This document shows, piece after piece, positions 34,456 to 44,027 of a DNA stretch of 64,000 bases. Location of the stretch: NCBI GenBank assembly GCA_963841045.1, contig CAWJBD010000004.1, positions 62,001-126,000 of the forward strand, given 5' to 3'. The stretch's first letter is position 1. Each line of letters starts with the position of its first letter. The notes below the pieces were generated by a model. The model made no database searches and had not been told where the DNA came from. It saw nothing but the letters and a program-made list of their open reading frames with translations. This DNA comes from Aalborgiella sp963841045 (lineage in GTDB: Bacteria > Pseudomonadota > Gammaproteobacteria > Burkholderiales > Burkholderiaceae_C). A program made the translations under genes and the position numbers.

Positions 34456-36524
34456 ATGACAACTCCAAACCCACAACTCGCCAATGAAATGGCCAACGCC
34501 ATTCGCATTCTTGCCATCGATGCTGTAGAAAAAGCCAAATCTGGACACCCTGGCGCGCCCATGGGCATGGCTGAAATTGCCGAAGTGCTGTGGAATCGCC
34601 ATCTGAAACACAGCCCCAGCAACCCACATTGGGCAGATCGCGACCGATTTGTTTTGTCCAATGGTCATGGTTCGATGTTGATTTATGCTTTGTTGCATTT
34701 GACCGGTTACGACTTGCCCATGAGCGAGTTGCAAAAATTCCGCCAATTGCACAGCAAAACTGCGGGACACCCTGAAGTGGGCGTCACACCTGGCGTAGAA
34801 ACCACCACAGGCCCATTGGGACAGGGCATTACGAATGCCGTAGGCATGGCTTTTGCTGAAAAACTATTGGCGCAAGAGTTCAACCAGCCCGACCACGCGA
34901 TTGTGGATCACCACACATACGTGTTCTTGGGCGATGGTTGCATGATGGAAGGTATCAGCCATGAAGCCTGCTCGTTGGCTGGCACCTTGCGTTTGTCCAA
35001 GTTGATTGCGTTTTACGACGACAACGGCATTTCCATCGACGGCCATGTAGAAGGCTGGTTCACTGATGACACACCCAAACGTTTTGAAGCCTATGGCTGG
35101 AATGTGATTCCCGCAGTTGACGGACACAATACGGCCGCCATCGACGCAGCCATCAAAGCCGCCAAAGCACAAAGTGGCAAAGCCGATGGCAAACCGACAT
35201 TGATTTGCTGCAAAACCGTGATTGGCCAAGGCTCGCCCAACAAAGCTGGCACGCATGATGTGCATGGCGCAGCCTTAGGTGCTGCTGAAATTGCAGCCAC
35301 CCGTGAAAATTGGGCTGGACTGCTGCACCTTTTGAAATTCCAGCTCACATTGCCGCCGCTTGGAATGCCGTTGCACGCGGCAAAGTTGCCGAGCAAGCAT
35401 GGAATACCCGTTTCGACGCATATGCCAAAGCTTTCCCAGCGCAAGCCGCAGAATTCAAGCGCCGCATGGCGGGCAATTTGCTGCCTGCTTATGCTGAAAA
35501 AATCAATGCTGTGTTTGCCGATATCGCTGCCAAACCCGATGCCTTTGCAACCCGCAAATCAAGCCAAAACGCACTCGATGCCATTGCACCTTTGGTGCCC
35601 GAATTCTTTGGCGGCTCTGCTGATTTGACAGGTTCTAACTTGACCAATTTCAAAGGCTGCGTCAAAGCAGGCCGCGACAAGTGGGGCAACCACATGAGCT
35701 ACGGCGTGCGTGAATTTGGCATGGCAGCCATCATGAATGGCATTGCTTTACATGGCGGCTACATTCCTTATGGTGGCACATTCTTGACATTCAGCGATTA
35801 CTCTCGCAATGCCATCCGCATGGCGGCTTTGATGAAGCTGCGCGTGATTCATGTGTTTACCCATGACAGCATTGGTTTGGGTGAAGATGGACCGACGCAC
35901 CAGTCCGTCGAACACGTGCCATCTTTGCGCATCATTCCAGGTTTGGACACATGGCGACCAGCCGATGGCTTGGAAACTGCTGTGGCATGGGCTTGTGCTG
36001 TTGAACGCAAAGACGGACCGAGTGCATTGGCATTGTCACGCCAAAACCTGCCACGCTTAACCGACGTGAGCATGGTGGCCAACATTCGCAAAGGCGGCTA
36101 CATCTTGGCAGAAGGTGCGAACCCGCAAGCCATCATTGTGGCCACAGGTTCTGAAACTTCATTGGCGATGGAAGCACATAAAGCATTGGCAGCCGAAGGC
36201 ATATCCACCCGTGTGGTATCCATGCCTTGCACCAATTTGTTTGACCGTCAAAGCCAAACCTACCAGGACGAAACTTTCCCTATCAATTTACCTGTCGTGG
36301 CCGTCGAAGCCGCACATCCCGATTTCTGGCGCAAATACGTGGGTCGTTTGGGCACGGTGGTTGGCATTGCCACATTTGGTGAATCAGCACCTGCGAAAGA
36401 TTTGTACCAGCACTTTGGTATCACCACCGAGCGTGTCTGCAAAGAAGTGCGTGGCTTGCTCAGCCGCCAGCAAGACCGTTTGGAAAGCAAAATGCCGGCT
36501 GGCATTGTGAAGTCCAGCAATTAA
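34456..36524 (+). CDS. tkt: Transketolase, interrupted by a frameshift
   Basis: The first part (from 34456) has the thiamine diphosphate site GDGCMMEGISHEACSLAG and metal ligands. At about 35308-35313 the frame is lost, and the protein goes on in another frame as LGWTAAPFEIPAHIAAAWNA to 36524. One missing T in AAATTGGG explains this; restored, the enzyme has about 689 residues, the usual length is 660-690. The second half has the pyrimidine domain (DLTGSNLTNFKG, HDSIGLGEDGPTHQ). It works in the regeneration phase of the Calvin cycle. An autotroph is unlikely to lack it, so I favour a sequencing error. Confidence 0.9.
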
Positions 36525-36534
36525 TTGAGATTGC

Positions 36535-37203
36535 ATGCCAAATTTTGACCTCATCATGTTTGATTTGGATGGCACATTGGTTGAAACCGCCCCTGAAATC
36601 ATGGATGCGACCAATGACACCTTGCGCCATTTCGGCTTGCCCGAAGTGACGCAACAACAAGTCAACGATTGGATTGGTCATGGCACGCGCAGCTTGTTGA
36701 TACAAGCCTTGGCTTATGTCAAAAGCAGCACGGTAGAAGCGATTACAGCCAGCGATGGTTTAACTGCCAATTTGCAGGCGTTTGACAAGTTTTACCAAGC
36801 ACGCTGCGGCACGCGCAGCCATTTGTACCCGCAAGTGCGCGAAACCATGTTGGCTTTGCGCAAGCAAGGCGTCAAATTGGCAGTGGTAACGAACAAAGAA
36901 GGGCGTTACACCGACACGGTTTTGAACGCGCACCAACTCATGCCATTGCTCGATAAAGTGGTCAGCGGTGATACTTTATCGGTCAAAAAGCCCAATCCTG
37001 CGGGCATTGAAAGCTGTTTGACACAGTTTGGTGTGAGCAAAGAGCGTGCATTGTTTGTGGGTGACTCCAGCATTGATGTGGCAACAGCGCGCAATGCAGA
37101 AATCGCCGTTTGGGCATTGCCCTATGGCTACAATATGGGTCAGCCAATTGAATCATGTGCGCCAGACCGAGTCATTCCTGACATTTCGCCTTTGTTGCAC
37201 TGA
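36535..37203 (+). CDS. gph: Phosphoglycolate phosphatase
   Basis: A 222-residue HAD phosphatase with FDLDGTLVETAPEI at the start, VVTNKEGRYT, KPNPAGIESC and FVGDSSIDVATARNA. It removes 2-phosphoglycolate, the product of RuBisCO oxygenation; in cbb clusters this gene is called cbbZ. It starts 10 bp after the transketolase stop. Confidence 0.92.
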   Translation: MPNFDLIMFDLDGTLVETAPEIMDATNDTLRHFGLPEVTQQQVNDWIGHGTRSLLIQALAYVKSSTVEAITASDGLTANLQAFDKFYQARCGTRSHLYPQVRETMLALRKQGVKLAVVTNKEGRYTDTVLNAHQLMPLLDKVVSGDTLSVKKPNPAGIESCLTQFGVSKERALFVGDSSIDVATARNAEIAVWALPYGYNMGQPIESCAPDRVIPDISPLLH

Positions 37204-37308
37204 AACAAACGACCAAAAACACACAAAAGCGATCGCATTTAAAGAATTTTCACAGATTATTAACCTCCGGCTTCATCACAAACGAGCCATTTTTATTGAA
37301 AGCAAACC

Positions 37309-38421
37309 ATGACAGCAAAAATCAAAGTAGGTATCAACGGCTTCGGTCGCATCGGTCGCAACGTGTTTCGTTCTGCACTCATGAGTTTCAAAGACATCGA
37401 GATCGTCGGCATCAATGACTTGTTAGAGCCAGAATATTTGGCTTATATGCTGCAATACGATTCTGTCCATGGTCGATTCAAAGGCGGCGACATTTCTGTT
37501 GAAGGCAACACCTTGATCGTGAATGGCCAACGCATTCGCTTGACCCAAGAGCGTGACCCAGCAGCTTTGAAGTGGAACGAAGTTGGCGCTGAAGTGGTGA
37601 TTGAATCCACTGGCTTGTTTTTAGACAAAGCTTCTGGCGAAAAACACATCGCTGCAGGCGCGAAAAAAGTCTTGTTTTCAGCACCTTCAAAAGATGACAC
37701 CCCCATGTTTGTCTACGGCGTGAACGACAAAACCTACGCTGGCCAAGCCATCATCAGCAATGCATCTTGCACCACCAACTGCTTGGCACCTTTGGCCAAA
37801 GTGGTGAACGACAAATGGGGCATCAAGCGTGGTTTGATGACCACCGTGCACGCGGCAACAGCTACACAAAAAACCGTAGACGGCCCATCCAACAAAGACT
37901 GGCGCGGTGGCCGCGGTATTTTGGAAAACATCATTCCATCATCAACTGGCGCAGCCAAAGCGGTGGGTGTGGTGATTCCTGAACTCAATAAAAAGCTCAC
38001 CGGTATGTCTTTCCGCGTGCCAACTTCTGACGTTTCAGTGGTTGATTTGACTTGTGAATTGAACAACCCAGCGACTTTGGCTGAAATTTGCGCTGAAATG
38101 AAAGCACAGTCACAAGGCGCATTGAAAGGTGTTTTGGGCTACACCGAAGACAAAGTGGTGGCAACCGATTTCCGTGGCGAAACTTGCACCAGCGTGTTTG
38201 ATGCCGACGCCAGCATTGCATTGGACGGCACATTCGTTAAATTGGTTTCTTGGTACGACAACGAATGGGGCTATTCCAACAAGTGCTTGGAAATGGTTCG
38301 CGTCATGGTCGAAAAAATAATTGAAGAAATAAACAAAGGTTTTGACAATGAACGTTATTCGTCTATCCGACCTTATCGCCAAAGGGCAAGTCAAAGGCAA
38401 GCGTGTTTTCATTCGCGCTGA
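37309..38421 (+). CDS. gap: Glyceraldehyde-3-phosphate dehydrogenase, with a probably artefactual C-terminal extension
   Basis: The enzyme has the NAD site GINGFGRIGRNVFRSAL and the catalytic cysteine in SNASCTTNCLAPLAKV. The family ends soon after KCLEMVRVM, but here the frame runs about 35 residues further and overlaps pgk by 74 bp. The extension begins at a run of six A (38312-38317). With five A the gene would end GTC GAA AAA TAA, the expected place about 25 bp before pgk. I take this as an extra A in the consensus. Confidence 0.9.
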   Translation: MTAKIKVGINGFGRIGRNVFRSALMSFKDIEIVGINDLLEPEYLAYMLQYDSVHGRFKGGDISVEGNTLIVNGQRIRLTQERDPAALKWNEVGAEVVIESTGLFLDKASGEKHIAAGAKKVLFSAPSKDDTPMFVYGVNDKTYAGQAIISNASCTTNCLAPLAKVVNDKWGIKRGLMTTVHAATATQKTVDGPSNKDWRGGRGILENIIPSSTGAAKAVGVVIPELNKKLTGMSFRVPTSDVSVVDLTCELNNPATLAEICAEMKAQSQGALKGVLGYTEDKVVATDFRGETCTSVFDADASIALDGTFVKLVSWYDNEWGYSNKCLEMVRVMVEKIIEEINKGFDNERYSSIRPYRQRASQRQACFHSR

Positions 38422-39541
38422 TTTGAACGTGCCACAGGACGACGCCGGCAATATCACCGAAGACACCCGCATTCGCGCCTCCATTCCGTGCATTCAAATG
38501 GCTTTGGACGCTGGTGCGGCTGTGATGGTCACATCGCACCTGGGTCGCCCAACAGAAGGTGCGTTCAAGCCTGAAGATTCGCTCGCACCCGTTGCCAAAC
38601 GCATGGGTGAGTTGATGAAGCGCGATATTCCAGTTGTTGCCAATTGGGTGGATGGTGTGAAAGTCGAAGCAGGGCAGTTGGTCATGTTAGAAAACTGCCG
38701 CGTCAATGTGGGCGAGAAAAAGAACGCACCTGAGCTGGCCAAAAAAATGGCTGCTTTGTGCGATATCTTTGTGCACGACGCCTTTGGCACCGCACACCGC
38801 GCCGAAGCCTCAACTTACGGCATTGCCCAGTTTGCACCGATTGCTTGCGCTGGCCCTTTGCTGGCTGCTGAAATGGATGCCATTTCTAAAGCGTTGACTG
38901 CACCCAAGCGCCCTTTGGTGGCGATTGTGGCGGGTTCTAAAGTCTCTACCAAGCTCACCATTTTGGAAAGTCTGGCGAAAAACGTGGACCAGCTCATCGT
39001 GGGTGGCGGCATTGCCAACACCTTCATGTTGGCTGCTGGCCTGAAAATCGGCAAAAGCTTGGCTGAACCTGATTTGTTGCCTGCCGCCAAGGCTGTGATT
39101 GAAGCCATGAAAGCGCGTGGCGCTGATGTGCCAATTCCAACCGATGTGGTCACGGCCAAAACCTTCTCAGCCGACGCTGTGGCGACTGTGAAAGCCGCAA
39201 CCGACGTGGCAGACGATGATTTGATTTTGGACATTGGCCCTGTCACGGCGAAAAAGCTGGCGGATCAATTGCTCAAAGCCGGCACCATTGTTTGGAATGG
39301 CCCAGTGGGGGTGTTTGAATTTGCAGCGTTTGAAAACGGTACCAAAGTGATCGCCCAAGCGATTGCCGACAGCAGCGCTTTCAGCATTGCAGGTGGCGGC
39401 GATACCTTGGCTGCCATTGCCAAATACGGCATTGAGAAGCAAGTGGGCTACATCAGTACAGGCGGTGGCGCATTCTTGGAAGTGTTGGAAGGCAAAACCC
39501 TGCCCGCATTTGAAATTTTGACTAAGCGGGCAACTGCTTAA
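38348..39541 (+). CDS. pgk: Phosphoglycerate kinase
   Basis: A 397-residue kinase starting at ATG 38348 (MNVIRLSDLIAKGQVKGKRV), with FIRADLNVPQD, the HLGRPTEG substrate loop, KRPLVAIVAGSKVSTKLT and the C-terminal FSIAGGGDTLAAIAKYG nucleotide loop. It makes 1,3-bisphosphoglycerate in the Calvin cycle. The apparent overlap with gap is discussed under gap. Confidence 0.95.
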   Translation: MNVIRLSDLIAKGQVKGKRVFIRADLNVPQDDAGNITEDTRIRASIPCIQMALDAGAAVMVTSHLGRPTEGAFKPEDSLAPVAKRMGELMKRDIPVVANWVDGVKVEAGQLVMLENCRVNVGEKKNAPELAKKMAALCDIFVHDAFGTAHRAEASTYGIAQFAPIACAGPLLAAEMDAISKALTAPKRPLVAIVAGSKVSTKLTILESLAKNVDQLIVGGGIANTFMLAAGLKIGKSLAEPDLLPAAKAVIEAMKARGADVPIPTDVVTAKTFSADAVATVKAATDVADDDLILDIGPVTAKKLADQLLKAGTIVWNGPVGVFEFAAFENGTKVIAQAIADSSAFSIAGGGDTLAAIAKYGIEKQVGYISTGGGAFLEVLEGKTLPAFEILTKRATA

Positions 39542-39552
39542 TATTGATTGAA

Positions 39553-39620
39553 TACTATAAATATGATAGCAGCTTAGGCAATCAATACGCCGGCTACAGC
39601 CTGATTTTTCATATATTTTT
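39553..39620 (+). repeat. Dispersed intergenic repeat, copy 7, between pgk and fba
   Basis: ACTATAAATATGATAGC, then AGCTTAGGCAATCAATACGC and CGGCTACAGCCTGATTTTTC with a TATATTTTT tail. It is the second copy transcribed within the Calvin operon. Confidence 0.85.
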
Positions 39621-39670
39621 GATTTAACCTTTACAGCTATACATTCACAACTGTTCATTAGGAGAACCCC

Positions 39671-40738
39671 ATGGCACTTATTTCCCTTCGTCAACTGCTG
39701 GACCACGCAGCAGAAAACAACTACGGCTTGCCAGCGTTCAACGTCAACAACATGGAGCAAGTGCAGGCCATCATGCAAGCGGCGGATGCGGTGAACAGCC
39801 CAGTGATTTTGCAAGGCTCAGCTGGTGCGCGCTCTTATGCAGGCGAGCCCTTTTTGCGCCATTTGATTTTGGCTGCGATTGAGCAATACCCGCACATTCC
39901 TGTGTGCATGCACCAAGATCACGGCGCGTCACCTGGCGTGTGCTTCCGTTCGATTCAATCTGGTTTCAGCTCAGTCATGATGGACGGCAGCTTGAAAGAA
40001 GACGGCAAAACACCTTCCAGCTACGAATACAACGTCGATGTCACCCGTCGCGTGACCGAAATGGCACATTCAGTTGGCGTGTCGGTTGAAGGCGAATTGG
40101 GTTGCTTGGGTTCATTAGAAACAGGCAAAGCCGGCGAAGAAGACGGCCACGGCGCTGAAGGCGTGTTGGATCATTCTGCTTTGCTGACAGACCCTGACGA
40201 AGCGGCTGACTTTGTGAGCAAAACACAGGTGGACGCCTTGGCGATTGCCATCGGAACCAGCCACGGCGCGTACAAATTCACCAGCAAACCCACAGGCAAG
40301 GTCTTGCGCATTGACCGCGTGAAAGAAATCCACAAGCGTATTCCCAGCGTGCATTTGGTGATGCACGGTTCCAGCAGCGTGCCTGAAGACTGGTTGGCCA
40401 TCATCAACCAATACGGTGGCGACATGGGCGTGACCTATGGCGTGCCAGTCGATGAAATCGTGGAAGGCATCAAAAACGGCGTTCGCAAAGTCAACATCGA
40501 CACCGATTTGCGCATGGCCAGCACAGGCTCCATCCGCAAGTTCTTAGCCGAAGACCGCAAAAACTTCGACCCCCGCAAGTTCCTCAAAGAAGCGACCAAA
40601 GCCATGCAAGGCATTTGCGCATCCCGCTACGAGTCCTTCGGCTCAGCCGGCATGGCCAGCAAAATCACCAAAGTGCACAGCTTAGAAACCATGCAAAAGC
40701 GCTATGACAAAGGTGAATTGGCTGCGAAAATTGTTTAA
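39671..40738 (+). CDS. fba: Class II fructose-bisphosphate aldolase
   Basis: A 355-residue class II aldolase of the CbbA type. Zinc ligands are seen in MHQDHGAS and in VMHGSSSVPEDW, with EGELGCLGSLET and NIDTDLRMASTGSIRKFL completing the active site. It makes fructose-1,6-bisphosphate and sedoheptulose-1,7-bisphosphate. It has an AGGAGA ribosome binding site and closes the Calvin operon, followed by a terminator. Confidence 0.95.
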   Translation: MALISLRQLLDHAAENNYGLPAFNVNNMEQVQAIMQAADAVNSPVILQGSAGARSYAGEPFLRHLILAAIEQYPHIPVCMHQDHGASPGVCFRSIQSGFSSVMMDGSLKEDGKTPSSYEYNVDVTRRVTEMAHSVGVSVEGELGCLGSLETGKAGEEDGHGAEGVLDHSALLTDPDEAADFVSKTQVDALAIAIGTSHGAYKFTSKPTGKVLRIDRVKEIHKRIPSVHLVMHGSSSVPEDWLAIINQYGGDMGVTYGVPVDEIVEGIKNGVRKVNIDTDLRMASTGSIRKFLAEDRKNFDPRKFLKEATKAMQGICASRYESFGSAGMASKITKVHSLETMQKRYDKGELAAKIV

Positions 40739-40808
40739 ATTCAACTTAATCAATTACTTTAAGTAAAATAAAAAGTATGTTGATTTAGCTTAATATTTCA
40801 AATAACAG

Positions 40809-40836
40809 AGCCGCCTTTTTAGGCGGTTTTGTTTTG
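40809..40836 (+). terminator. Rho-independent terminator after fba
   Basis: GCCGCC and GGCGGT pair around TTTTTA, followed by TTTGTTTT. It ends the cbbY-fba operon. Confidence 0.85.
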
Positions 40837-40865
40837 GTGCGTGCAATTTTGAATCTCATCTGATA

Positions 40866-40885
40866 TACTGTAAATTCATACAGTA
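40866..40885 (+). promoter_or_regulatory. LexA (SOS) box upstream of the Y-family polymerase
   Basis: TACTGT-N8-ACAGTA matches the classic gammaproteobacterial and betaproteobacterial LexA site exactly. It lies 32 bp upstream of the start at 40917. Confidence 0.9.
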
Positions 40886-40916
40886 TTTAAATCAAATTTG
40901 AGATCAATTTTGCACC

Positions 40917-42218
40917 ATGCTGCGCACACTTTTTGTTGACTTCAACGCCTACTTTGCTTCGGTTGAGCAGCAGATTAACCCTGCGCTGCGTGGACGGCCT
41001 GTGGGGGTTGTGCCGGTGATGGCGGAGACTTCTTGTTGCATTGCTGCGAGCTATGAAGCCAAGGCCTTTGGCATTAAAACCGGTACCAGCGTGGCGGATG
41101 CGCGCAAGATGTGTCCTGAGATCACGCTGATTGTGGGCAAGCACGAGGTGTATGTCGATTTTCACCACCGCGCGGTGGCGGCGGTGGAACGCATTGCACC
41201 GGTGCGCCAGGTGATGAGCATTGACGAAATGGAGTGCGAATTGACCGGCTCTTGGCGCGGGCGCGAGAAAGCCGAACGCATTGCCATGCAAATCAAGCAA
41301 GAGCTGCAAAGCACGGTGGGCACGTGCATGCGCTGTTCCATCGGCATTGCGCCCAATACCATGCTGGGTAAATTGGCTTCCGACATGCAAAAGCCCAATG
41401 GCTTGACGGTGCTGGAGTTGCTGGACATACCTGGCAAAATTTTGCACCTGAAACCCTCCGCCATCAGCGGCATTGGTCCGCGCATCGAACGCCGCTTGCA
41501 GGTCGCCAACATCATCACCATGGCCGATTTGTACGCCGCGCCGCGCGATGTGCTGCACAGCGTTTGGGGCGGAGTAGGGGGCAGCGAGATGTACGACAAA
41601 CTGCGCGGCAAATGGTACGACCCGCGCGAGGCGGTGACGCGCACTTTAGGGCATTCGCATGTGCTGCCGCCCGATTTGCGCAATGCACAGGGCGCTTGGG
41701 GCGTGTTGAACCGATTGACGCAAAAAGCCGGCATGCGACTGCGCAAGCAAGGTTACTACGCCACCGGCATGCGCATATTCGTCAAATGCAAGCGCATCAA
41801 TGAGGTTTCGCACAGTTTGCAGCGACAGGCGACGTTTTGCGAATCACAAGACACGGCGTTCTTTTTGCGTGTGTTGGCCAGGCTGTGGGCCGAGTCTGCA
41901 GCGCAAGGTTTGCCCCGTACCTTCGTGCCATTGGCAACGGGTTTGGTGCTGTTTGGCTTGGTGCCGCAAGCGCAGCATACGCCCACGCTGTTCGAGGTCA
42001 GCACGCCAATCAACAGCCATAAGAACGTTTATCGAAGCGCCAATCCGAGCGATATGGCGAACACAACCGACCGCAGCCGCTTGCACAGCGCCATCGACCA
42101 CATCAACCGCCTGTACGGCAAAAACGCCTTGTACTACGCCAGCGCCCACCACGCACTGGACCATGCGCCCATGCGCATTGCGTTCACGCGGATTCCCGAT
42201 ATTGAAACCGAGCGCTGA
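40917..42218 (+). CDS. Y-family DNA polymerase (DinB/UmuC-like), SOS-regulated
   Basis: A 433-residue protein with the Y-family palm motif LFVDFNAYFASVEQQ at the start and a second acidic motif MSIDEMECEL at about residues 100-109, where DinB has SIDEAYLD. IGIAPNTMLGKLASDMQKP and the helix-hairpin-helix ISGIGPRIERRL follow. The catalytic aspartates and glutamate are kept, so it is probably active in translesion synthesis. It is not ordinary DinB, as it has a long C-terminal part, and not ImuB by layout. A perfect LexA box lies just upstream. It stands alone after the Calvin operon. Confidence 0.88.
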   Translation: MLRTLFVDFNAYFASVEQQINPALRGRPVGVVPVMAETSCCIAASYEAKAFGIKTGTSVADARKMCPEITLIVGKHEVYVDFHHRAVAAVERIAPVRQVMSIDEMECELTGSWRGREKAERIAMQIKQELQSTVGTCMRCSIGIAPNTMLGKLASDMQKPNGLTVLELLDIPGKILHLKPSAISGIGPRIERRLQVANIITMADLYAAPRDVLHSVWGGVGGSEMYDKLRGKWYDPREAVTRTLGHSHVLPPDLRNAQGAWGVLNRLTQKAGMRLRKQGYYATGMRIFVKCKRINEVSHSLQRQATFCESQDTAFFLRVLARLWAESAAQGLPRTFVPLATGLVLFGLVPQAQHTPTLFEVSTPINSHKNVYRSANPSDMANTTDRSRLHSAIDHINRLYGKNALYYASAHHALDHAPMRIAFTRIPDIETER

Positions 42219-42487
42219 GTATTTCAGCCAGAGAGGGTGTGATTGAAACCAGGTCAGCTGATTGACTGGATTACGCGCTGGATAAAGCGTCAAGCTCATT
42301 TCAACCCACATTCATAACTTAACATAATATACATCGTATAAAGTAATAAGAAGATTATCTAAGGGTATACCCCATGTAAAGATATTGAAAAACCAACATT
42401 GACCACTATCTCATGCCTAGGGAGTTCAGAAAGTATTTTGAATCGCTTTGAGTTCCCAGTTTATTCACATTTATAGGGAGAATCATC

Positions 42488-42919
42488 ATGACATCACTTG
42501 CTACTCGTAATTCATTTTTAAATGACTTTTTTCGTGACACAGCGCCCAGCTTTTTCATCAAGCCTTTGCACGGTGATCAGTTACCTGATCCTGATCAAAT
42601 CAAAATCAATGTATCTGAAGGTGCATCCAACTACACTGTAACGGCTGAAATTCCAGGCGTGAAAAAAGAAGACATTCATGTCTTGGTTGAAGATGATGTG
42701 GTTACGCTTCGTGCTGATATCAAGCAAGAAGATCAATCCGCCATCACAGAAAAAGTGTTACGTAGCGAACGCTATTTCGGTACGGTATCACGCAGCTTCA
42801 GAATGGCCGAAAACATCGATGAATCGCAATCGAAAGCCAAATATGAAAATGGCGTTTTAACTTTGACATTGCCTAAAAAAGCGGCTGTTGACACGTCCAA
42901 ACGACTAACAATTGAGTAA
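42488..42919 (+). CDS. Small heat shock protein, Hsp20 family
   Basis: A 143-residue alpha-crystallin protein. The core domain covers about residues 33-135, with NYTVTAEIPGVKKEDIHVLV and the ending YENGVLTLTLPKK, the family signature. It binds unfolding proteins. An AGGGAG ribosome binding site lies upstream. The 269-bp gap before it (42219-42487) has a GGGTATACCC palindrome at 42363-42372 and no clear sigma-32 promoter that I can see. A strong terminator follows. Confidence 0.92.
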   Translation: MTSLATRNSFLNDFFRDTAPSFFIKPLHGDQLPDPDQIKINVSEGASNYTVTAEIPGVKKEDIHVLVEDDVVTLRADIKQEDQSAITEKVLRSERYFGTVSRSFRMAENIDESQSKAKYENGVLTLTLPKKAAVDTSKRLTIE

Positions 42920-42927
42920 TCAAACAT

Positions 42928-42961
42928 AGGGGGATGTTATTAATTGCAACATCCCCTTTTT
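42928..42961 (+). terminator. Rho-independent terminator after hsp20
   Basis: GGGGATGTT and AACATCCCC form a 9-bp stem followed by TTTTT. Confidence 0.9.
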
Positions 42962-43092
42962 AATGCACAGTTATGTTTGTATTTTAAGAGGGTAAAGCCA
43001 CCGTTTCGAGCCCTTTTTCTTTAATCTCAAGTACGCTAATACCACCCAAAGTTAAATTGCTTGGTTATGTTGTAGGTAGCTTATGCCTTTAT

Positions 43093-43127
43093 TTTGTACC
43101 GTAGAATGGCTTTAAAGTCGGTACAAA
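43093..43127 (+). promoter_or_regulatory. Inverted repeat TTTGTACCG-N17-CGGTACAAA upstream of gntR
   Basis: Two perfect 9-bp arms separated by 17 bp, ending 25 bp before the gntR start. This looks like a dimer or tetramer operator, perhaps for autoregulation. It differs from the palindrome before suyA. Confidence 0.55.
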
Positions 43128-43152
43128 TCATTGGCTAAATATTTCTTGACCT

Positions 43153-43866
43153 ATGGCTCTCTATCACAAAGTCAAACGTGAACTTATTGCTGACATTCAG
43201 TCTGGCAAGTTCTTACTGGACAAACCGTTACCCAACGAAAGCGATTTGGCCGCAAGGTTTGGCATTTCGATTGGTACTTTGCGTAGAGCTGTTGATGAAT
43301 TGGTATCCGAACACGTTTTGCTGCGCCAGCAAGGACGCGGAACTTTTGTGGGACAACTTGACCAAGAACGTTTCATGTACCAGTTCTTCAAAATTGAAAG
43401 TGAAGATGGATTACGTGAGTTTCCACAGTCACAATTAATCGACTTTGATACAGCCAGAGCAAATTCTGAAGAATCTACTTCTCTAGGCTTGCGTGGTAAC
43501 CCAAAAGTTTTTCGCATTAAAAACCTGTTATTGCTACAGGGTAAACCTGTTGTTTATGACAGAATTACGCTGTCTTGCGCCCTCTTCCCAAGCCTCAATC
43601 AAGAACAGTTTGTACAAAGGTCTGGCACGATTTATGATTTGTTTCAGAGGGAGTTTGGCGTTACTGTGGTGGGTGCAGATGAGCGCACGCGTGCTGTACT
43701 GGCCGATGCAGATGCTGCTGCAGTTCTACAGACTCCGATAGGGTCTCCTGTCTTGCGTGTGACGCGTATCGCACGTACGTTTAACAAACAGCCCGCCGAA
43801 CTGCGAATATCCATCATCAATTCGCAGGCGCATGAACTGGTCAGCAGCACCAATCCCAAATCTTGA
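43153..43866 (+). CDS. GntR-family (HutC/UTRA-type) regulator of the sulfolactate genes
   Basis: A 237-residue regulator. The winged helix-turn-helix lies at residues 1-65 (LPNESDLAARFGISIGTLRR), and a UTRA effector domain follows at about 85-230 (RIKNLLLLQGKPVVYDRITL). UTRA domains bind small molecules; sulfolactate, DHPS or cysteate would fit the neighbours. The gene lies 161 bp upstream of suyA on the same strand, with a promoter-overlapping palindrome in between. No ribosome binding site is obvious. Confidence 0.88.
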   Translation: MALYHKVKRELIADIQSGKFLLDKPLPNESDLAARFGISIGTLRRAVDELVSEHVLLRQQGRGTFVGQLDQERFMYQFFKIESEDGLREFPQSQLIDFDTARANSEESTSLGLRGNPKVFRIKNLLLLQGKPVVYDRITLSCALFPSLNQEQFVQRSGTIYDLFQREFGVTVVGADERTRAVLADADAAAVLQTPIGSPVLRVTRIARTFNKQPAELRISIINSQAHELVSSTNPKS

Positions 43867-43922
43867 ATACAGTTTCCACTAGATTTGATTCGAAATCGGA
43901 CGCGATTTCCATCAATAACCAG

Positions 43923-43957
43923 TTGACATTGATTTAAATCATATATATGATTTAAAT
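43923..43957 (+). promoter_or_regulatory. suyAB promoter overlapped by a perfect 26-bp palindrome
   Basis: TTGACA at 43923-43928, a 17-bp spacer and TATGAT at 43946-43951 make a near-consensus sigma-70 promoter. A perfect palindrome covers 43932-43957, with half-site ATTTAAATCATAT and centre between 43944 and 43945. It covers the spacer and the -10 box, so a bound protein would block transcription. The likely binder is the GntR-family protein encoded just upstream. Confidence 0.75.
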
Positions 43958-44027
43958 GCGAGCAATCATTCATTTTGGCGCTACGCAAAAAAATTTCGGC
44001 ACATAAACATTTATTGGAGGTTCAAAA

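Noticed and set aside
34090..34770. 226-aa minus-strand frame opposite prk and tkt
   Set aside because: Antisense shadow spanning two genes and their gap.
35308..35313. Programmed ribosomal frameshift in tkt
   Set aside because: No slippery heptamer with a downstream pseudoknot, and transketolases are not known to use frameshifting.
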